The position numbers and the translations under genes are program-made. The notes under the pieces were generated by a model. That model ran no database searches, was not told where the DNA came from, and worked only from the letters and a program-made list of their open reading frames with translations. From the NCBI GenBank assembly GCA_031268065.1, contig JAIRXX010000013.1:1-16410 (forward strand): a DNA stretch of 16,410 nucleotides, read 5' to 3'. The DNA comes from Propionibacteriaceae bacterium. GTDB taxonomy: Bacteria > Actinomycetota > Actinomycetes > Propionibacteriales > Propionibacteriaceae. Every line of letters begins with the position of its first letter. The stretch's first letter is position 1. Shown here in pieces: positions 1-7,172 of this stretch.

Positions 1-269
1 CTGGTGTCTGGATCCAAGACGATGGCGGTGGGCAGATCATAGGCTTGGTCCACCTCCGGCTCCACATACAGCTTGGCTTGCGGATTCGCGGCGAGCAGCG
101 CGGGCAGGTGTGCTGGATCGATGTGGTCTAGATGCTTGTGGGTGACGAAGATGGCGTCCAGACCGTCCACCGAGTGCCAGGCGGTGGAGAAATTGCCCGG
201 ATCGAAAAGTATTCGCCGCTCGGCGGCTTCCAGCAATACGGCGGCGTGCCCCAAATGTGTGATCTTCAT
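1..269 (-). CDS. MBL-fold metallo-hydrolase, N-terminal part (runs off left edge)
   Basis: The first 89 codons of a metallo-beta-lactamase-fold hydrolase are visible; the rest lies beyond base 1. Seen: the opening MKITHLGHAAVLLE is the usual first strand of UlaG/YtnP-like MBL proteins, and the metal-binding HxHxDH motif is intact at H44, H46, D48, H49 (THKHLDH). From the family: these residues bind two metal ions, usually zinc, in a cytoplasmic hydrolase; the substrate cannot be told from this fragment. The ATG at 269 is preceded by GGAG seven bases upstream, inside the end of aroQ. It starts only 3 nt after the aroQ stop, so the two genes are almost certainly co-transcribed and translationally linked. 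A longer open frame over the same bases is a shadow and lacks these motifs. Confidence 0.85.
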   Translation of the reverse strand, partial: MKITHLGHAAVLLEAAERRILFDPGNFSTAWHSVDGLDAIFVTHKHLDHIDPAHLPALLAANPQAKLYVEPEVDQAYDLPTAIVLDPDT

Positions 270-272
270 TGC

Positions 273-716
273 TCAGCTCCAAATCTCCAAGCGGTTGATG
301 AGGAAATCCAATGCCATTGTGTAGCCATACCCGCCGAAACCGGCCATCACCGCGACGGCCAAGTCAGCCAGATAGGAGTGATGGCGAAATTCTTCGCGGG
401 CGTGGATATTCGAGATGTGAATTTCCACGAAGGGAATTTGCACGGCGGCGAAAGCATCGCGCAGCGCCACCGAGGTATGCGTCAAAGCCCCCGGATTGAT
501 GATGACGAATTTGGCGCCTTCTTGCCGCGCCTGATAGAGCCGGTCGATGATCTCACCCTCGTGGTTGCTCTGAAAAGTGTCTACTTCCAGACCGGCGGCG
601 GCCCCCTGGGCGGCCAGATTCACTTCGATGTCGGCCAATGTGGCCGCGCCGTAAATCTCCGGCTCGCGCTGCCCAAGCGCGTTGAGATTCGGGCCATTTA
701 TGACGAGCACGTCCAT
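273..716 (-). CDS. aroQ: Type II 3-dehydroquinate dehydratase
   Basis: Converts 3-dehydroquinate to 3-dehydroshikimate, the third step of the shikimate pathway, in the cytoplasm; type II enzymes form dodecamers. At 147 aa it has the normal family length. Seen: the N-terminal signature NGPNLNALGQREPEIYG with the catalytic tyrosine at Y22, the NPGALTH segment (N74, H80), the EIHISN segment with the catalytic histidine H100, and REEFRHHSY with the substrate-binding arginine near R111. The ATG at 716 has no Shine-Dalgarno but lies 8 nt after a TACCCT -10-like box, suggesting a leaderless or near-leaderless mRNA. It is the first gene of a pair with the downstream MBL hydrolase, and no other shikimate genes are in view. 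Identification is secure. Confidence 0.95.
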   Translation of the reverse strand: MDVLVINGPNLNALGQREPEIYGAATLADIEVNLAAQGAAAGLEVDTFQSNHEGEIIDRLYQARQEGAKFVIINPGALTHTSVALRDAFAAVQIPFVEIHISNIHAREEFRHHSYLADLAVAVMAGFGGYGYTMALDFLINRLEIWS

Positions 717-724
717 AGCTGTAA

Positions 725-730
725 AGGGTA
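725..730 (-). promoter_or_regulatory. Candidate -10 box of aroQ
   Basis: TACCCT on the minus strand ends 8 nt before the aroQ ATG. It fits the TANNNT pattern seen before other genes here. No convincing -35 hexamer was found. Confidence 0.45.
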
Positions 731-771
731 GCGGGTTCCAGCTGGCAGCGGTGGCCGCTCAGAGTTTGGAT

Positions 772-1536
772 CTAGTCGAAGAGGGTCGGGTCCACCGAAA
801 TCGTGTCCCAGATCGGAACGCCGAGCTTCACCCCGCGCCTGGGGCTGGTGATGTCGGAGTGCCCGCCGCAGCCGTGGTCGCGGCTGACGACTTCCCCGTC
901 CTGGGGGGAGAATTCGTTCGCGCAGGCCCCGAAAAGCCTGCCGAGCGCCCCGGCCAGCGGGACCATGAATCCACAGGTCTCGCACTGCCCCGGCGCCTGG
1001 TGGGTCATCTCGTTATCCGGCCCGCCCGTTCCCTGGAGCCAGCGGTCTGCGGCCTCGTCGCGCCCTTCGATGCTCAGCACCCGGTCCCGGCCAAGCCCGA
1101 GTTCGGCAGCCACCCAGCGCACCTGCGCCCATTCGTCCTGGTCCAGCTGCGCCGTCTCGGCGACCAGGTGTCCGGGCACCAGCCTGGTGTCGTCTTCGCT
1201 GGTGGGGAGGATCGATCCCGGAATGATGTCCTTGGCCGTCACCCGCTGCGCCCAGGGCACCCAAGGCGGAGAGAGCAGAGCGCCCTCGCCAGGCACCATC
1301 AGCACCTCGGAGACAGTGACCACCCTTGCCCGCGAGGCCCTGGCCACGGTCACCGACCAGCGCCAGCCCGGATAGCCGGGATGGGTGCAGGCGAAGTAGT
1401 GGGTTGCGACGCGCAAATCTTCCGGCTCGACGCCGAGATGCTCGCCCACTCCGAAGACGCCGCTGCGCCGCACAGCGGCGGCCTGCGCCAAATCCACCGC
1501 CTCAGCACAGGCTTGGTCGAGAGTGATCACAGCCAC
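772..1536 (-). CDS. DUF3027 family protein
   Basis: A 254-aa protein that I recognise as the actinobacterial DUF3027 family; its biochemical role is not established. Seen: a tryptophan-rich segment around residues 55-61 (PGYPGWRW) and a PPWVPW segment near 90-95. The C-terminal block holds C185-x2-C188, C205 and C223 with H221 and H226 (CETCGF, FGACANE, DHGCGGHSD). These could form a zinc site; that is an inference. No membrane segment or signal peptide is visible. The start is GTG at 1536, directly abutting the stop codon of the upstream cold-shock gene, with GGAG upstream inside that gene, so the two are translationally coupled. This pairing is common in actinobacteria as far as I know and hints at a shared role in RNA handling or stress, which is unproven. 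Confidence 0.85.
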   Translation of the reverse strand: MAVITLDQACAEAVDLAQAAAVRRSGVFGVGEHLGVEPEDLRVATHYFACTHPGYPGWRWSVTVARASRARVVTVSEVLMVPGEGALLSPPWVPWAQRVTAKDIIPGSILPTSEDDTRLVPGHLVAETAQLDQDEWAQVRWVAAELGLGRDRVLSIEGRDEAADRWLQGTGGPDNEMTHQAPGQCETCGFMVPLAGALGRLFGACANEFSPQDGEVVSRDHGCGGHSDITSPRRGVKLGVPIWDTISVDPTLFD

Positions 1537-1923
1537 CTATAGCTCCAATTCGTCTGCCAGCGCACGCAAGACCGTTGCTGTCTTCTCTGCCTGCCGAGCT
1601 TCCGGATGGCGCCCCCGGCGATAGCCGTTGCTCAGCCCGTCCAGCATCTTTATCAAGTCTTCGATGATGAGCACCATCGTCTCCGGCTGCTTGCGCTGAG
1701 CCTTCGACAGTGACGGCGGCGTGTCTAGAATCCGCACCGACAGCGCCTGCTCGCCCTTCTTACCGTCTACCACTCCGAATTCAACCTTCTGGCCCCGCTT
1801 GAGTGTTGTCACCCCTGCGGGCAGCGCCGAAGCGCGCACGAAGACATCTTCGCCGCCCTCATCCTTGCTCAAAAACCCAAAGCCCTTTTCGGCGTCGTAG
1901 TAGCGAACCCGACCGACCGGCAT
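1537..1923 (-). CDS. Cold-shock domain protein with C-terminal extension
   Basis: A 128-aa protein with an N-terminal cold-shock domain (about residues 1-67) that binds single-stranded nucleic acid. RNP1 is KGFGFL at 13-18 and RNP2 is VFVRA at 27-31. The remaining 60 residues are a charged, probably helical extension that short CspA-type proteins (about 67 aa) lack; such long forms are typical of actinobacteria. The ATG at 1923 is chosen because it opens directly into the domain (MPVGRVRYYD) and has AGGAG about 9 nt upstream. A 40-residue upstream extension of the frame has no homology and is discarded. It is followed without a gap by the DUF3027 gene. It probably acts as an RNA chaperone or transcription antiterminator; the specific role is not visible from sequence. 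Confidence 0.92.
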   Translation of the reverse strand: MPVGRVRYYDAEKGFGFLSKDEGGEDVFVRASALPAGVTTLKRGQKVEFGVVDGKKGEQALSVRILDTPPSLSKAQRKQPETMVLIIEDLIKMLDGLSNGYRRGRHPEARQAEKTATVLRALADELEL

Positions 1924-2101
1924 GATCCTCAACTCCTGCGTAATGTCAGCCTCCAGCGCGGCTGAACCACCACATAGCCTAGCTGTTATTGGCTCCAAGC
2001 GCCCTATCGGGCATCTGAAAAGCTTTTTCGCTGCCCGCCACATCGCGGCATTTCACAAAGAAAGACTGGCATCCGGCTCCATAGCGACTAAGCTCGTCTG
2101 G
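1924..2101. promoter_or_regulatory. Divergent promoter region, cold-shock gene / DUF885 gene
   Basis: This 178-bp gap separates the divergent cold-shock and DUF885 genes. Toward DUF885, CTGGCA (2066-2071) and TAAGCT (2089-2094) are 17 nt apart, and the -10 ends 7 nt before the GTG at 2102. Toward the cold-shock gene, a TAGGCT box reads on the minus strand at 1976-1981, which would give a leader of about 45 nt carrying the AGGAG site. It has no clear -35, so that promoter is less certain. Confidence 0.5.
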
Positions 2102-3781
2102 GTGAGCAAACGTACCGATTCGCAGTTGGATTCCCTAGCCAACCAATACCTGCGACAATCCTCCGAACTCGATCCGCTATCAGCCACAGCGCTTGGGGTG
2201 AGCGGGTTCGACGCGCAGATGACCGACTACTCCCCCGATGGCCACGACGCCCGCGAGGCGCATCGGGCCAAGTGGTTGCAGACCTTCCGCGCCACGCCCT
2301 GCGCCGACGCCGTGGACGAGGTGACGCTCGCTGCCCTGGAATACAGCCTCGGCTTGGAAGGCGAGCTGTACGCGGCCGGAGAACGCTTCGCCGCGCTCAA
2401 CAACATCGCCTCCCCGCTGCAGAATGTGCGCGACGTCTTCGACATCATGCCCACCGGCAGTGTTGCGGACTGGGCCACGCTGGCCGCCCGGATGACCAAG
2501 GTGGCCGACGCCATCGACGGCTACATCACCACTTTGCGCATCGGCATCGGGCGGGGGCTGACCCCGGCAGCGCTGCAGGTGGACGAGGGGATCAAGCAAG
2601 CTGGCGAGCTGGCCGATCCCCAGGCGTCCTTCTTCGTGGGCTTGGCAGCCCAGGGCAAGGACCGCGCCGATCTTCCCCCGGCGCTGGCAGCCGATCTGGA
2701 ACGGGCCGCCCAAGCCTCGGCGTCCGCGTACGGCAGGCTGGAAAGCTTCCTCTCCACCGAGTTGGCGCCGCACGCCAAGCAGGCTGACGGTGTGGGCCGG
2801 GAGCGCTACGAGCGTTTCTCCAGGCTCTTCGTGGGCGCCAAGGTCGATTTGGACGAGACCTACGAATGGGGTTTGGAAGAGCTGGCCAAGATGACTGCGG
2901 AACAGGAGTCGATCGCGGCCCTGATCGCCGGGCCAGGGGCGAGCGTAGAAGCGGCCATCGAAGTGTTGGACACCGACAAGAGCCGCAAACTTTATGGGAC
3001 TGCCGCGCTGCAAGAGTGGATGCAGCGCACCGCCGATGGGGCGATAGCGGCGCTGAACGGGAAGTATTTCGACATTCCCGACGCGCTGAAGACGATTGAG
3101 GCGATGATCGCGCCCACCAACAACGGCGGCATCTATTACACCAGCCCCAGCGACGATTTCTCCCGGCCAGGCCGGATGTGGTGGTCGGTGCCGCCGGGGG
3201 TCGAGGAATTCAACACCTGGCGGGAGAAGACGACCGTCTACCACGAGGGCGTCCCCGGACACCATTTGCAAGTCGGCATGTCGACATATTGCCGCCAGCA
3301 GTTGAACGATTGGCGCCGGATGGGCGGCTTCTACTCCGGGCACGGCGAGGGCTGGGCGCTCTACGCCGAGCGGCTGATGGAGGAATTCGGCTTCTTGGAA
3401 GACCCCGGAGACCGGCTGGGCATGGTGGACGGCCAGCGCTTGCGGGCCACCCGCGTGGTGCTCGACATCGGCGTACACCTGGGCAAGCCCGCCCCCGCGC
3501 GCTACGGCGGCGGAATCTGGGACGCCGAAAAGGCCTGGCAGCTGATGTGCGACAACGTACACGCCGCGCCGGAATTCAACCGTTTCGAGCTGACCCGCTA
3601 TCTGGGCTGGCCGGGGCAGGCGCCCTCCTACAAGATCGGCCAAAGGCTGTGGGAGCAGCTGCGCGCCCAGTCCGCGCAGGCGCAGCTTGCCGATTTCGAC
3701 CTCAAAACCTTCCACACCCAGGCGCTCGAACTCGGCTCGCTGCCCATGTCAGTGCTGCCGAAAGCCTTGGGCCTGGACTAA
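2102..3781 (+). CDS. DUF885 family protein, predicted zinc metallopeptidase
   Basis: A 559-aa protein of the DUF885 family, generally regarded as metallopeptidase-like; the substrate is unknown. Seen: H381-E382-G383-V384-P385-G386-H387-H388, the family's HExxPGHH version of a zinc-peptidase motif. It is followed at 414-423 by HGEGWALYAE, where E416 or E423 would be a further metal ligand or catalytic acid. There is no signal peptide, so a cytoplasmic enzyme is likely. The open frame extends 60 codons upstream to 1922, but that would overlap the cold-shock start and carries no family-like sequence. The GTG at 2102 is preferred because the protein looks normal from there and TAAGCT lies 7 nt upstream, the leaderless arrangement seen elsewhere in this window. 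It ends 36 nt before the convergent galE stop. Confidence 0.85.
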   Translation: MSKRTDSQLDSLANQYLRQSSELDPLSATALGVSGFDAQMTDYSPDGHDAREAHRAKWLQTFRATPCADAVDEVTLAALEYSLGLEGELYAAGERFAALNNIASPLQNVRDVFDIMPTGSVADWATLAARMTKVADAIDGYITTLRIGIGRGLTPAALQVDEGIKQAGELADPQASFFVGLAAQGKDRADLPPALAADLERAAQASASAYGRLESFLSTELAPHAKQADGVGRERYERFSRLFVGAKVDLDETYEWGLEELAKMTAEQESIAALIAGPGASVEAAIEVLDTDKSRKLYGTAALQEWMQRTADGAIAALNGKYFDIPDALKTIEAMIAPTNNGGIYYTSPSDDFSRPGRMWWSVPPGVEEFNTWREKTTVYHEGVPGHHLQVGMSTYCRQQLNDWRRMGGFYSGHGEGWALYAERLMEEFGFLEDPGDRLGMVDGQRLRATRVVLDIGVHLGKPAPARYGGGIWDAEKAWQLMCDNVHAAPEFNRFELTRYLGWPGQAPSYKIGQRLWEQLRAQSAQAQLADFDLKTFHTQALELGSLPMSVLPKALGLD

Positions 3782-3817
3782 CACCCATTGGGCTGGCCAG
3801 GGGCGGCTGCGGGCCGG

Positions 3818-4795
3818 TCAGGGCCGTTCGCGGGATTTGTTCCAGGCTTCCCAGGCTGAGGCGACCATATCGTCCACGCTGTGGCGCATTTTCCAGTTCA
3901 AGTCCGCTTGGGCCGGGGTGCCGTCGGCGACGATCCGCGCCGGGTCTCCCGGCCTGCGCGGGGCGATTTGCGGGGTGAAGTCGATTCCGGAGGCTTTGCC
4001 GAAGGCGTCCATGATCTGCCGCACGCTCAAGCCCGTTCCCGAGCCGAGGTTGTAGGCCAGCAGCAATTCTTTGCCCGCCGCCAGCGCCTTCGCCGCCGCC
4101 ACATGCGAGATCGCCAAATCGGCCACATGCACGTAATCGCGGACGCAGGTGCCATCGGGGGTGTCGTAGTCGTCGCCGCAGATCGTCGGGGTCTGCCCTT
4201 GGGTAAGCGCCGCGCAGACCAGCGGGAAAAGGTTATGCGGGCTGACGTCGTAAACCTCGTTCGTGCCCGAGCCAACCACGTTGAAGTAACGCAGGTTAAC
4301 CCCCCGGAAATCGGCCCTGGCCCGCATCAGGTCTTTGACCATCCACTCACCGATGAGTTTGGATTCGCCGTAGGGGGATTCGGGATTGTTCGGGGCGTCT
4401 TCGGTCACCAATTCCTGCTTCGGAGTGCCATAGACCGAAGCTGAGGAAGAGAAGACCAACTGCCGCACCCCGGCTTGGTCCATAGCGGCCAGCACGCTGG
4501 CCAGCCCGGTCACATTGTTGGAATAAGTCGCCAGCGGCTCGCGCACCGACACCCCGGCGTATTTGAAGCCCGCGACGTGGACCACGCCAACGCAGTCATG
4601 GTCGATGAGCGTTGTGGTGACCAATTCTTGGTCGCGGATGTCGCCAGCCACGCAGGCCACCTGTTCCGGGACGAATTGCCGCAAGCCGGTGGAGAAATTG
4701 TCTAAAACCACCGGGGTAATCCCCTCGGCCTGAAAAGCCCTGACCACATGCGCCCCGATATAGCCGGCGCCGCCGGTAACCAACCAATTTGCCAT
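3818..4795 (-). CDS. galE: UDP-glucose 4-epimerase
   Basis: Interconverts UDP-glucose and UDP-galactose (Leloir pathway and precursor supply for cell-surface glycans), using tightly bound NAD. It is 325 aa and belongs to the extended short-chain dehydrogenase/reductase family. Seen: the NAD-binding glycine motif G8-G-A-G-Y-I-G14 (TGGAGYIG), the catalytic SSSASVYG segment at 116-123, and the Y142xxxK146 pair in PYGESK. Further typical GalE segments follow, such as NLRYFNVVG and RDYVHVADLA. The start at 4795 is chosen because MANWLVTGG begins the first strand and a TAGACT box lies exactly 7 nt upstream; the 18 extra upstream codons are not needed. It diverges from ppgK over 52 bp, and the two promoters overlap. 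Other galactose genes are absent, so a role in UDP-galactose supply is as likely as galactose catabolism. Confidence 0.95.
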   Translation of the reverse strand: MANWLVTGGAGYIGAHVVRAFQAEGITPVVLDNFSTGLRQFVPEQVACVAGDIRDQELVTTTLIDHDCVGVVHVAGFKYAGVSVREPLATYSNNVTGLASVLAAMDQAGVRQLVFSSSASVYGTPKQELVTEDAPNNPESPYGESKLIGEWMVKDLMRARADFRGVNLRYFNVVGSGTNEVYDVSPHNLFPLVCAALTQGQTPTICGDDYDTPDGTCVRDYVHVADLAISHVAAAKALAAGKELLLAYNLGSGTGLSVRQIMDAFGKASGIDFTPQIAPRRPGDPARIVADGTPAQADLNWKMRHSVDDMVASAWEAWNKSRERP

Positions 4796-4847
4796 GTGCA
4801 TGAGTCTAGCGTTCCCTGTCGGCCTGTCTTTGGCTACGCTATCCTCC
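4796..4847. promoter_or_regulatory. Overlapping divergent promoters of galE and ppgK
   Basis: For galE (minus), AAGACA reads at 4830-4825 and TAGACT at 4808-4803, with a 16-nt spacer and 7 nt to the ATG. For ppgK (plus), TTCCCT is at 4812-4817 and TACGCT at 4835-4840, with a 17-nt spacer and 7 nt to the ATG. The -35 hexamers lie inside each other's spacer, so the two promoters share the same DNA. Neither gene has a Shine-Dalgarno. Confidence 0.6.
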
Positions 4848-5606
4848 ATGACTAATCACTTCCTAGGCATCGACATCGGCGGATCAGGCATCAAAGGCGC
4901 GCTTGTCGATCTTTCCATCGGCGATTTCGCCTCTGACCGGTTGCGGATACCGACTCCGGAGAAATCCACTCCGGCAAAGGTGGCCCAGGTGGTCGCCAGG
5001 ATTGTGAACAGTTGCGCAGACCAGCTCGACCCCGACAGCCCGATTGGGATAACGCTGCCCGCTGTGGTCACCCACGGGCACACCCGGTCGGCGGCGAATA
5101 TCGACAAATCTTGGATCGACGCGGACGCCGAGACGATCTTCGCCAAGAAACTTGGGCGGCGGGTCGTCATCGTAAACGACGCGGACGCGGCGGGCATCGC
5201 CGAGGCGCGGTACGGCGCGGCGAAAGACTGCGACGGCTTGGTGTTGATGAGCACCCTGGGCACCGGAATCGGCTCGGCGATCATCTACCGTGGGGTACTG
5301 GTCCCCAATTTCGAGCTTGGACACTTGGAGATAGCCGGAATCCCAGCCGAACATCGCGCCTCAGCCGGGGCCAAGACCAAAGAGGGGCTGAGCTACGCCG
5401 AGTACATTCCCCGGCTACAGCGCTACTACTCCTACGTCGAGGAATTGCTCTGGCCGGATTTGATCGTCGTGGGCGGCGGAATCTCGCGCAGCTCTAATAA
5501 ATTCTTGCCCAAACTGATGCTGAAATCTCCGGTGGTGCCTGCGAAGCTGCGCAACCGCGCTGGCATCATCGGGGCCGCCTATCTGGCCCGCGAAAGCACC
5601 AAATAG
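4848..5606 (+). CDS. ppgK: Polyphosphate glucokinase
   Basis: Phosphorylates glucose to glucose-6-phosphate with inorganic polyphosphate (and often ATP) as phosphate donor, in the cytoplasm. It is a 252-aa ROK-family kinase close in length and sequence to actinobacterial PpgK. Seen: the N-terminal phosphate-binding motif GIDIGGSGIKG (7-17), N110-D111-A112-D113, which contains the catalytic aspartate region, the second phosphate loop STLGTGIGS (135-143), and NFELGHLE (154-161) for sugar contacts. The C-terminal VGGGIS matches the usual ROK end. The start at 4848 rather than an upstream in-frame ATG at 4794 is supported by the conserved N-terminus and by TACGCT 7 nt upstream. It is transcribed away from galE and ends at a bidirectional stem-loop facing xylB. 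Whether ATP is also accepted cannot be read from sequence. Confidence 0.93.
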   Translation: MTNHFLGIDIGGSGIKGALVDLSIGDFASDRLRIPTPEKSTPAKVAQVVARIVNSCADQLDPDSPIGITLPAVVTHGHTRSAANIDKSWIDADAETIFAKKLGRRVVIVNDADAAGIAEARYGAAKDCDGLVLMSTLGTGIGSAIIYRGVLVPNFELGHLEIAGIPAEHRASAGAKTKEGLSYAEYIPRLQRYYSYVEELLWPDLIVVGGGISRSSNKFLPKLMLKSPVVPAKLRNRAGIIGAAYLARESTK

Positions 5607-5669
5607 CGGCAGGCCCGGCCAAAGGCTTTGCCGCCAGCGGCACCGCCGGCCCAATTGCGGCAACGGCAA

Positions 5670-5719
5670 ACGGTTGGCTCCCCAGTTACGCCGCTTGGGC
5701 GCACCGGGGAGCCAACCGT
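5670..5719. terminator. Bidirectional stem-loop between convergent ppgK and xylB
   Basis: A perfect 14-bp inverted repeat: ACGGTTGGCTCCCC (5670-5683) and GGGGAGCCAACCGT (5706-5719) around a 22-nt loop. It sits between the two convergent stop codons, 64 nt after ppgK and 10 nt after xylB, and its symmetry would serve both transcripts. There is no U-run on either side, which is usual for actinobacterial terminators. A weaker 7-bp inverted repeat (TTGCCGC at 5628, GCGGCAA at 5657) lies just upstream. Confidence 0.75.
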
Positions 5720-5728
5720 CTAGCCAGG

Positions 5729-7153
5729 CTACTTGGCGCCGGGCGCGTATTGCTCCGCAACCCGATCCGCCGCCGCGCGATACTGCTGGCGGATCACCGC
5801 TTGCGGGTCCGGGTCTAGCGCGGCGATCAGATCGACCGGCCAGGTGGGCCGTTTCCCGGTGAGCGCCCACGCGGCTTGGCGGGCAGCGCCGTTGGCCACG
5901 TATTCGCCTGGTTCGGGGATGACCACCGGCACGTCGAAGACTTGCGCCGCGATCTGCTGCACCGCCGGATTGGCCGCCGCGCCGCCGATGATCAACACCC
6001 GCTTGGCCTCCACGCCCAGTTCACGGATCGCCTCCAGCCCGTCGGCCAGGCCGCAGAGCATCCCTTCCACCGCTGCCCGGGCGAAATTCTCCCGGTTGGT
6101 GTTCGCCAGCGACAGCCCCGAGAGCGAAGCGGTGGCGTCGGGCAGATTCGGAGTGCGCTCGCCCTCGAAGTAAGGCACCAAAACCACCCCGCCAGCGCCT
6201 GGGCGGGCAGCCAGGGCAAGTCGGCCCAATTCGCCGTGGTCGACTCCGAGCACCCGGACCATCGCGTCCAGGATGCGGGCGGCGTTGTAGGTGCAAACCA
6301 GCGGCAGATAGCCACCGGTGGCATCCGCGAAGCCGCAAACTGTGCCGGTGATTTCCTTGGTGCGGTGGTCGGTGGCGGCGAAGACGGTGCCCGACGTACC
6401 CAAAGAGACGACCACGTCTCCGGGATGGGCGTCCAGGCCCAGCCCGGAAGCGGCATTGTCCCCAGCGCCCGCGCCCACGATGAACCCGTCTGCCGGGACC
6501 GATTCGCTCGGTCCGAGCAACCTGGGCAGAATCGCGTCATGGCCGAGGGCCAACACCAGCAGCTCGCGGTCGTAATCGTTGGTCGATGGCGACCAATACG
6601 CCGTCCCCGAAGCGTCGGAGCGGTCGGTGACCAGCTCTTCCAGCTTCGGCCCATGCGCTGACTCGCCGAGCGGGCCGTAGCCGCGCAGCCGCCAAGTCAG
6701 CCAATCATGCGGCAGTGCGACTGCTGCGACCCGTGCTGCGTTCTCCGGCTCGTTGTCGCGCAGCCAGCGCAATTTCGTCGCCGTGAAGGAGGCCACCGGG
6801 ACCAGACCGGTGCGTTCCGCGTAGCTCTCAGCGCCGACTTCGGCCAGCAAATCTGCGGCGGCCTTTGCCGAACGGGTGTCGTTCCACAACAGCGCATCAC
6901 GGATGACGCGGCCCTGGTCGTCGAGGGCCACCATGCCGTGCTGCTGTCCACCGACAGCGATAGCATCGGCGTTTTCAGTGCCGCCGATTTGGGCTAGCAC
7001 ATCTTGCAACGCGACCCACCAAGCTGCGGGATCGACTTCGGTCCCATCCGGATGGCTGGCGCTGGCCGAGGCGAGGAGTTCCCCGCTCTCGGCGTCGCGC
7101 AGCACAGCCTTGCAGCTTTGGGTCGAGGTATCGATCCCAATGACTTTAGACAT
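5729..7153 (-). CDS. xylB: Xylulokinase
   Basis: Phosphorylates D-xylulose to xylulose-5-phosphate, sending xylose into the pentose phosphate or phosphoketolase routes. The 474-aa length is normal for actinobacterial XylB of the FGGY kinase family. Seen: the N-terminal nucleotide-binding strand IGIDTSTQSCKAVL with D8, the substrate segment GGQQHGMV (68-75), LLWNDTRS (88-95), and GAGAGDNAASG with the catalytic base D232. VSLGTSGTVFA (249-259) is the second phosphate-binding loop. The gene follows xylA after only 19 nt, so it can be co-transcribed. No Shine-Dalgarno precedes its ATG, but TACACT lies 6 nt upstream, so a second, internal leaderless promoter is possible. The neighbouring xylose isomerase makes a different FGGY substrate unlikely. 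Confidence 0.94.
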   Translation of the reverse strand: MSKVIGIDTSTQSCKAVLRDAESGELLASASASHPDGTEVDPAAWWVALQDVLAQIGGTENADAIAVGGQQHGMVALDDQGRVIRDALLWNDTRSAKAAADLLAEVGAESYAERTGLVPVASFTATKLRWLRDNEPENAARVAAVALPHDWLTWRLRGYGPLGESAHGPKLEELVTDRSDASGTAYWSPSTNDYDRELLVLALGHDAILPRLLGPSESVPADGFIVGAGAGDNAASGLGLDAHPGDVVVSLGTSGTVFAATDHRTKEITGTVCGFADATGGYLPLVCTYNAARILDAMVRVLGVDHGELGRLALAARPGAGGVVLVPYFEGERTPNLPDATASLSGLSLANTNRENFARAAVEGMLCGLADGLEAIRELGVEAKRVLIIGGAAANPAVQQIAAQVFDVPVVIPEPGEYVANGAARQAAWALTGKRPTWPVDLIAALDPDPQAVIRQQYRAAADRVAEQYAPGAK

Positions 7154-7159
7154 AGCGGA

Positions 7160-7165
7160 AGTGTA
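7160..7165 (-). promoter_or_regulatory. Candidate internal -10 box of xylB
   Basis: TACACT on the minus strand lies in the 19-nt xylA-xylB gap, 6 nt before the xylB ATG. The absence of any Shine-Dalgarno here suggests xylB could be read from its own leaderless message. The -35 would lie within the end of xylA and was not identified. Confidence 0.35.
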
Positions 7166-7172
7166 ATGCAGA

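Noticed and set aside
747..759. Small hairpin AGCGG-TGG-CCGCT between DUF3027 and aroQ
   Set aside because: Only a 5-bp stem and it lies in the aroQ promoter region; too weak to call a terminator.
682..1542. 286-codon plus-strand open frame over DUF3027
   Set aside because: Complementary shadow of the DUF3027 gene; proline/arginine/histidine-rich with no motif.
1922..2101. Extension of the DUF885 frame back to an ATG at 1922
   Set aside because: It would overlap the cold-shock start and its promoter, has no family-like sequence, and a -10 box placed 7 nt before the GTG at 2102 supports the shorter form.
2180..3715. 511-codon open frame on the minus strand inside the DUF885 gene
   Set aside because: It lies wholly over a gene with intact metallopeptidase motifs; the translation is arginine/glycine/histidine-rich without motifs, a shadow typical of high-G+C DNA.
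3782..3817. Terminator between convergent DUF885 and galE
   Set aside because: Only imperfect GC-rich complementarity in 36 nt; no convincing stem-loop.
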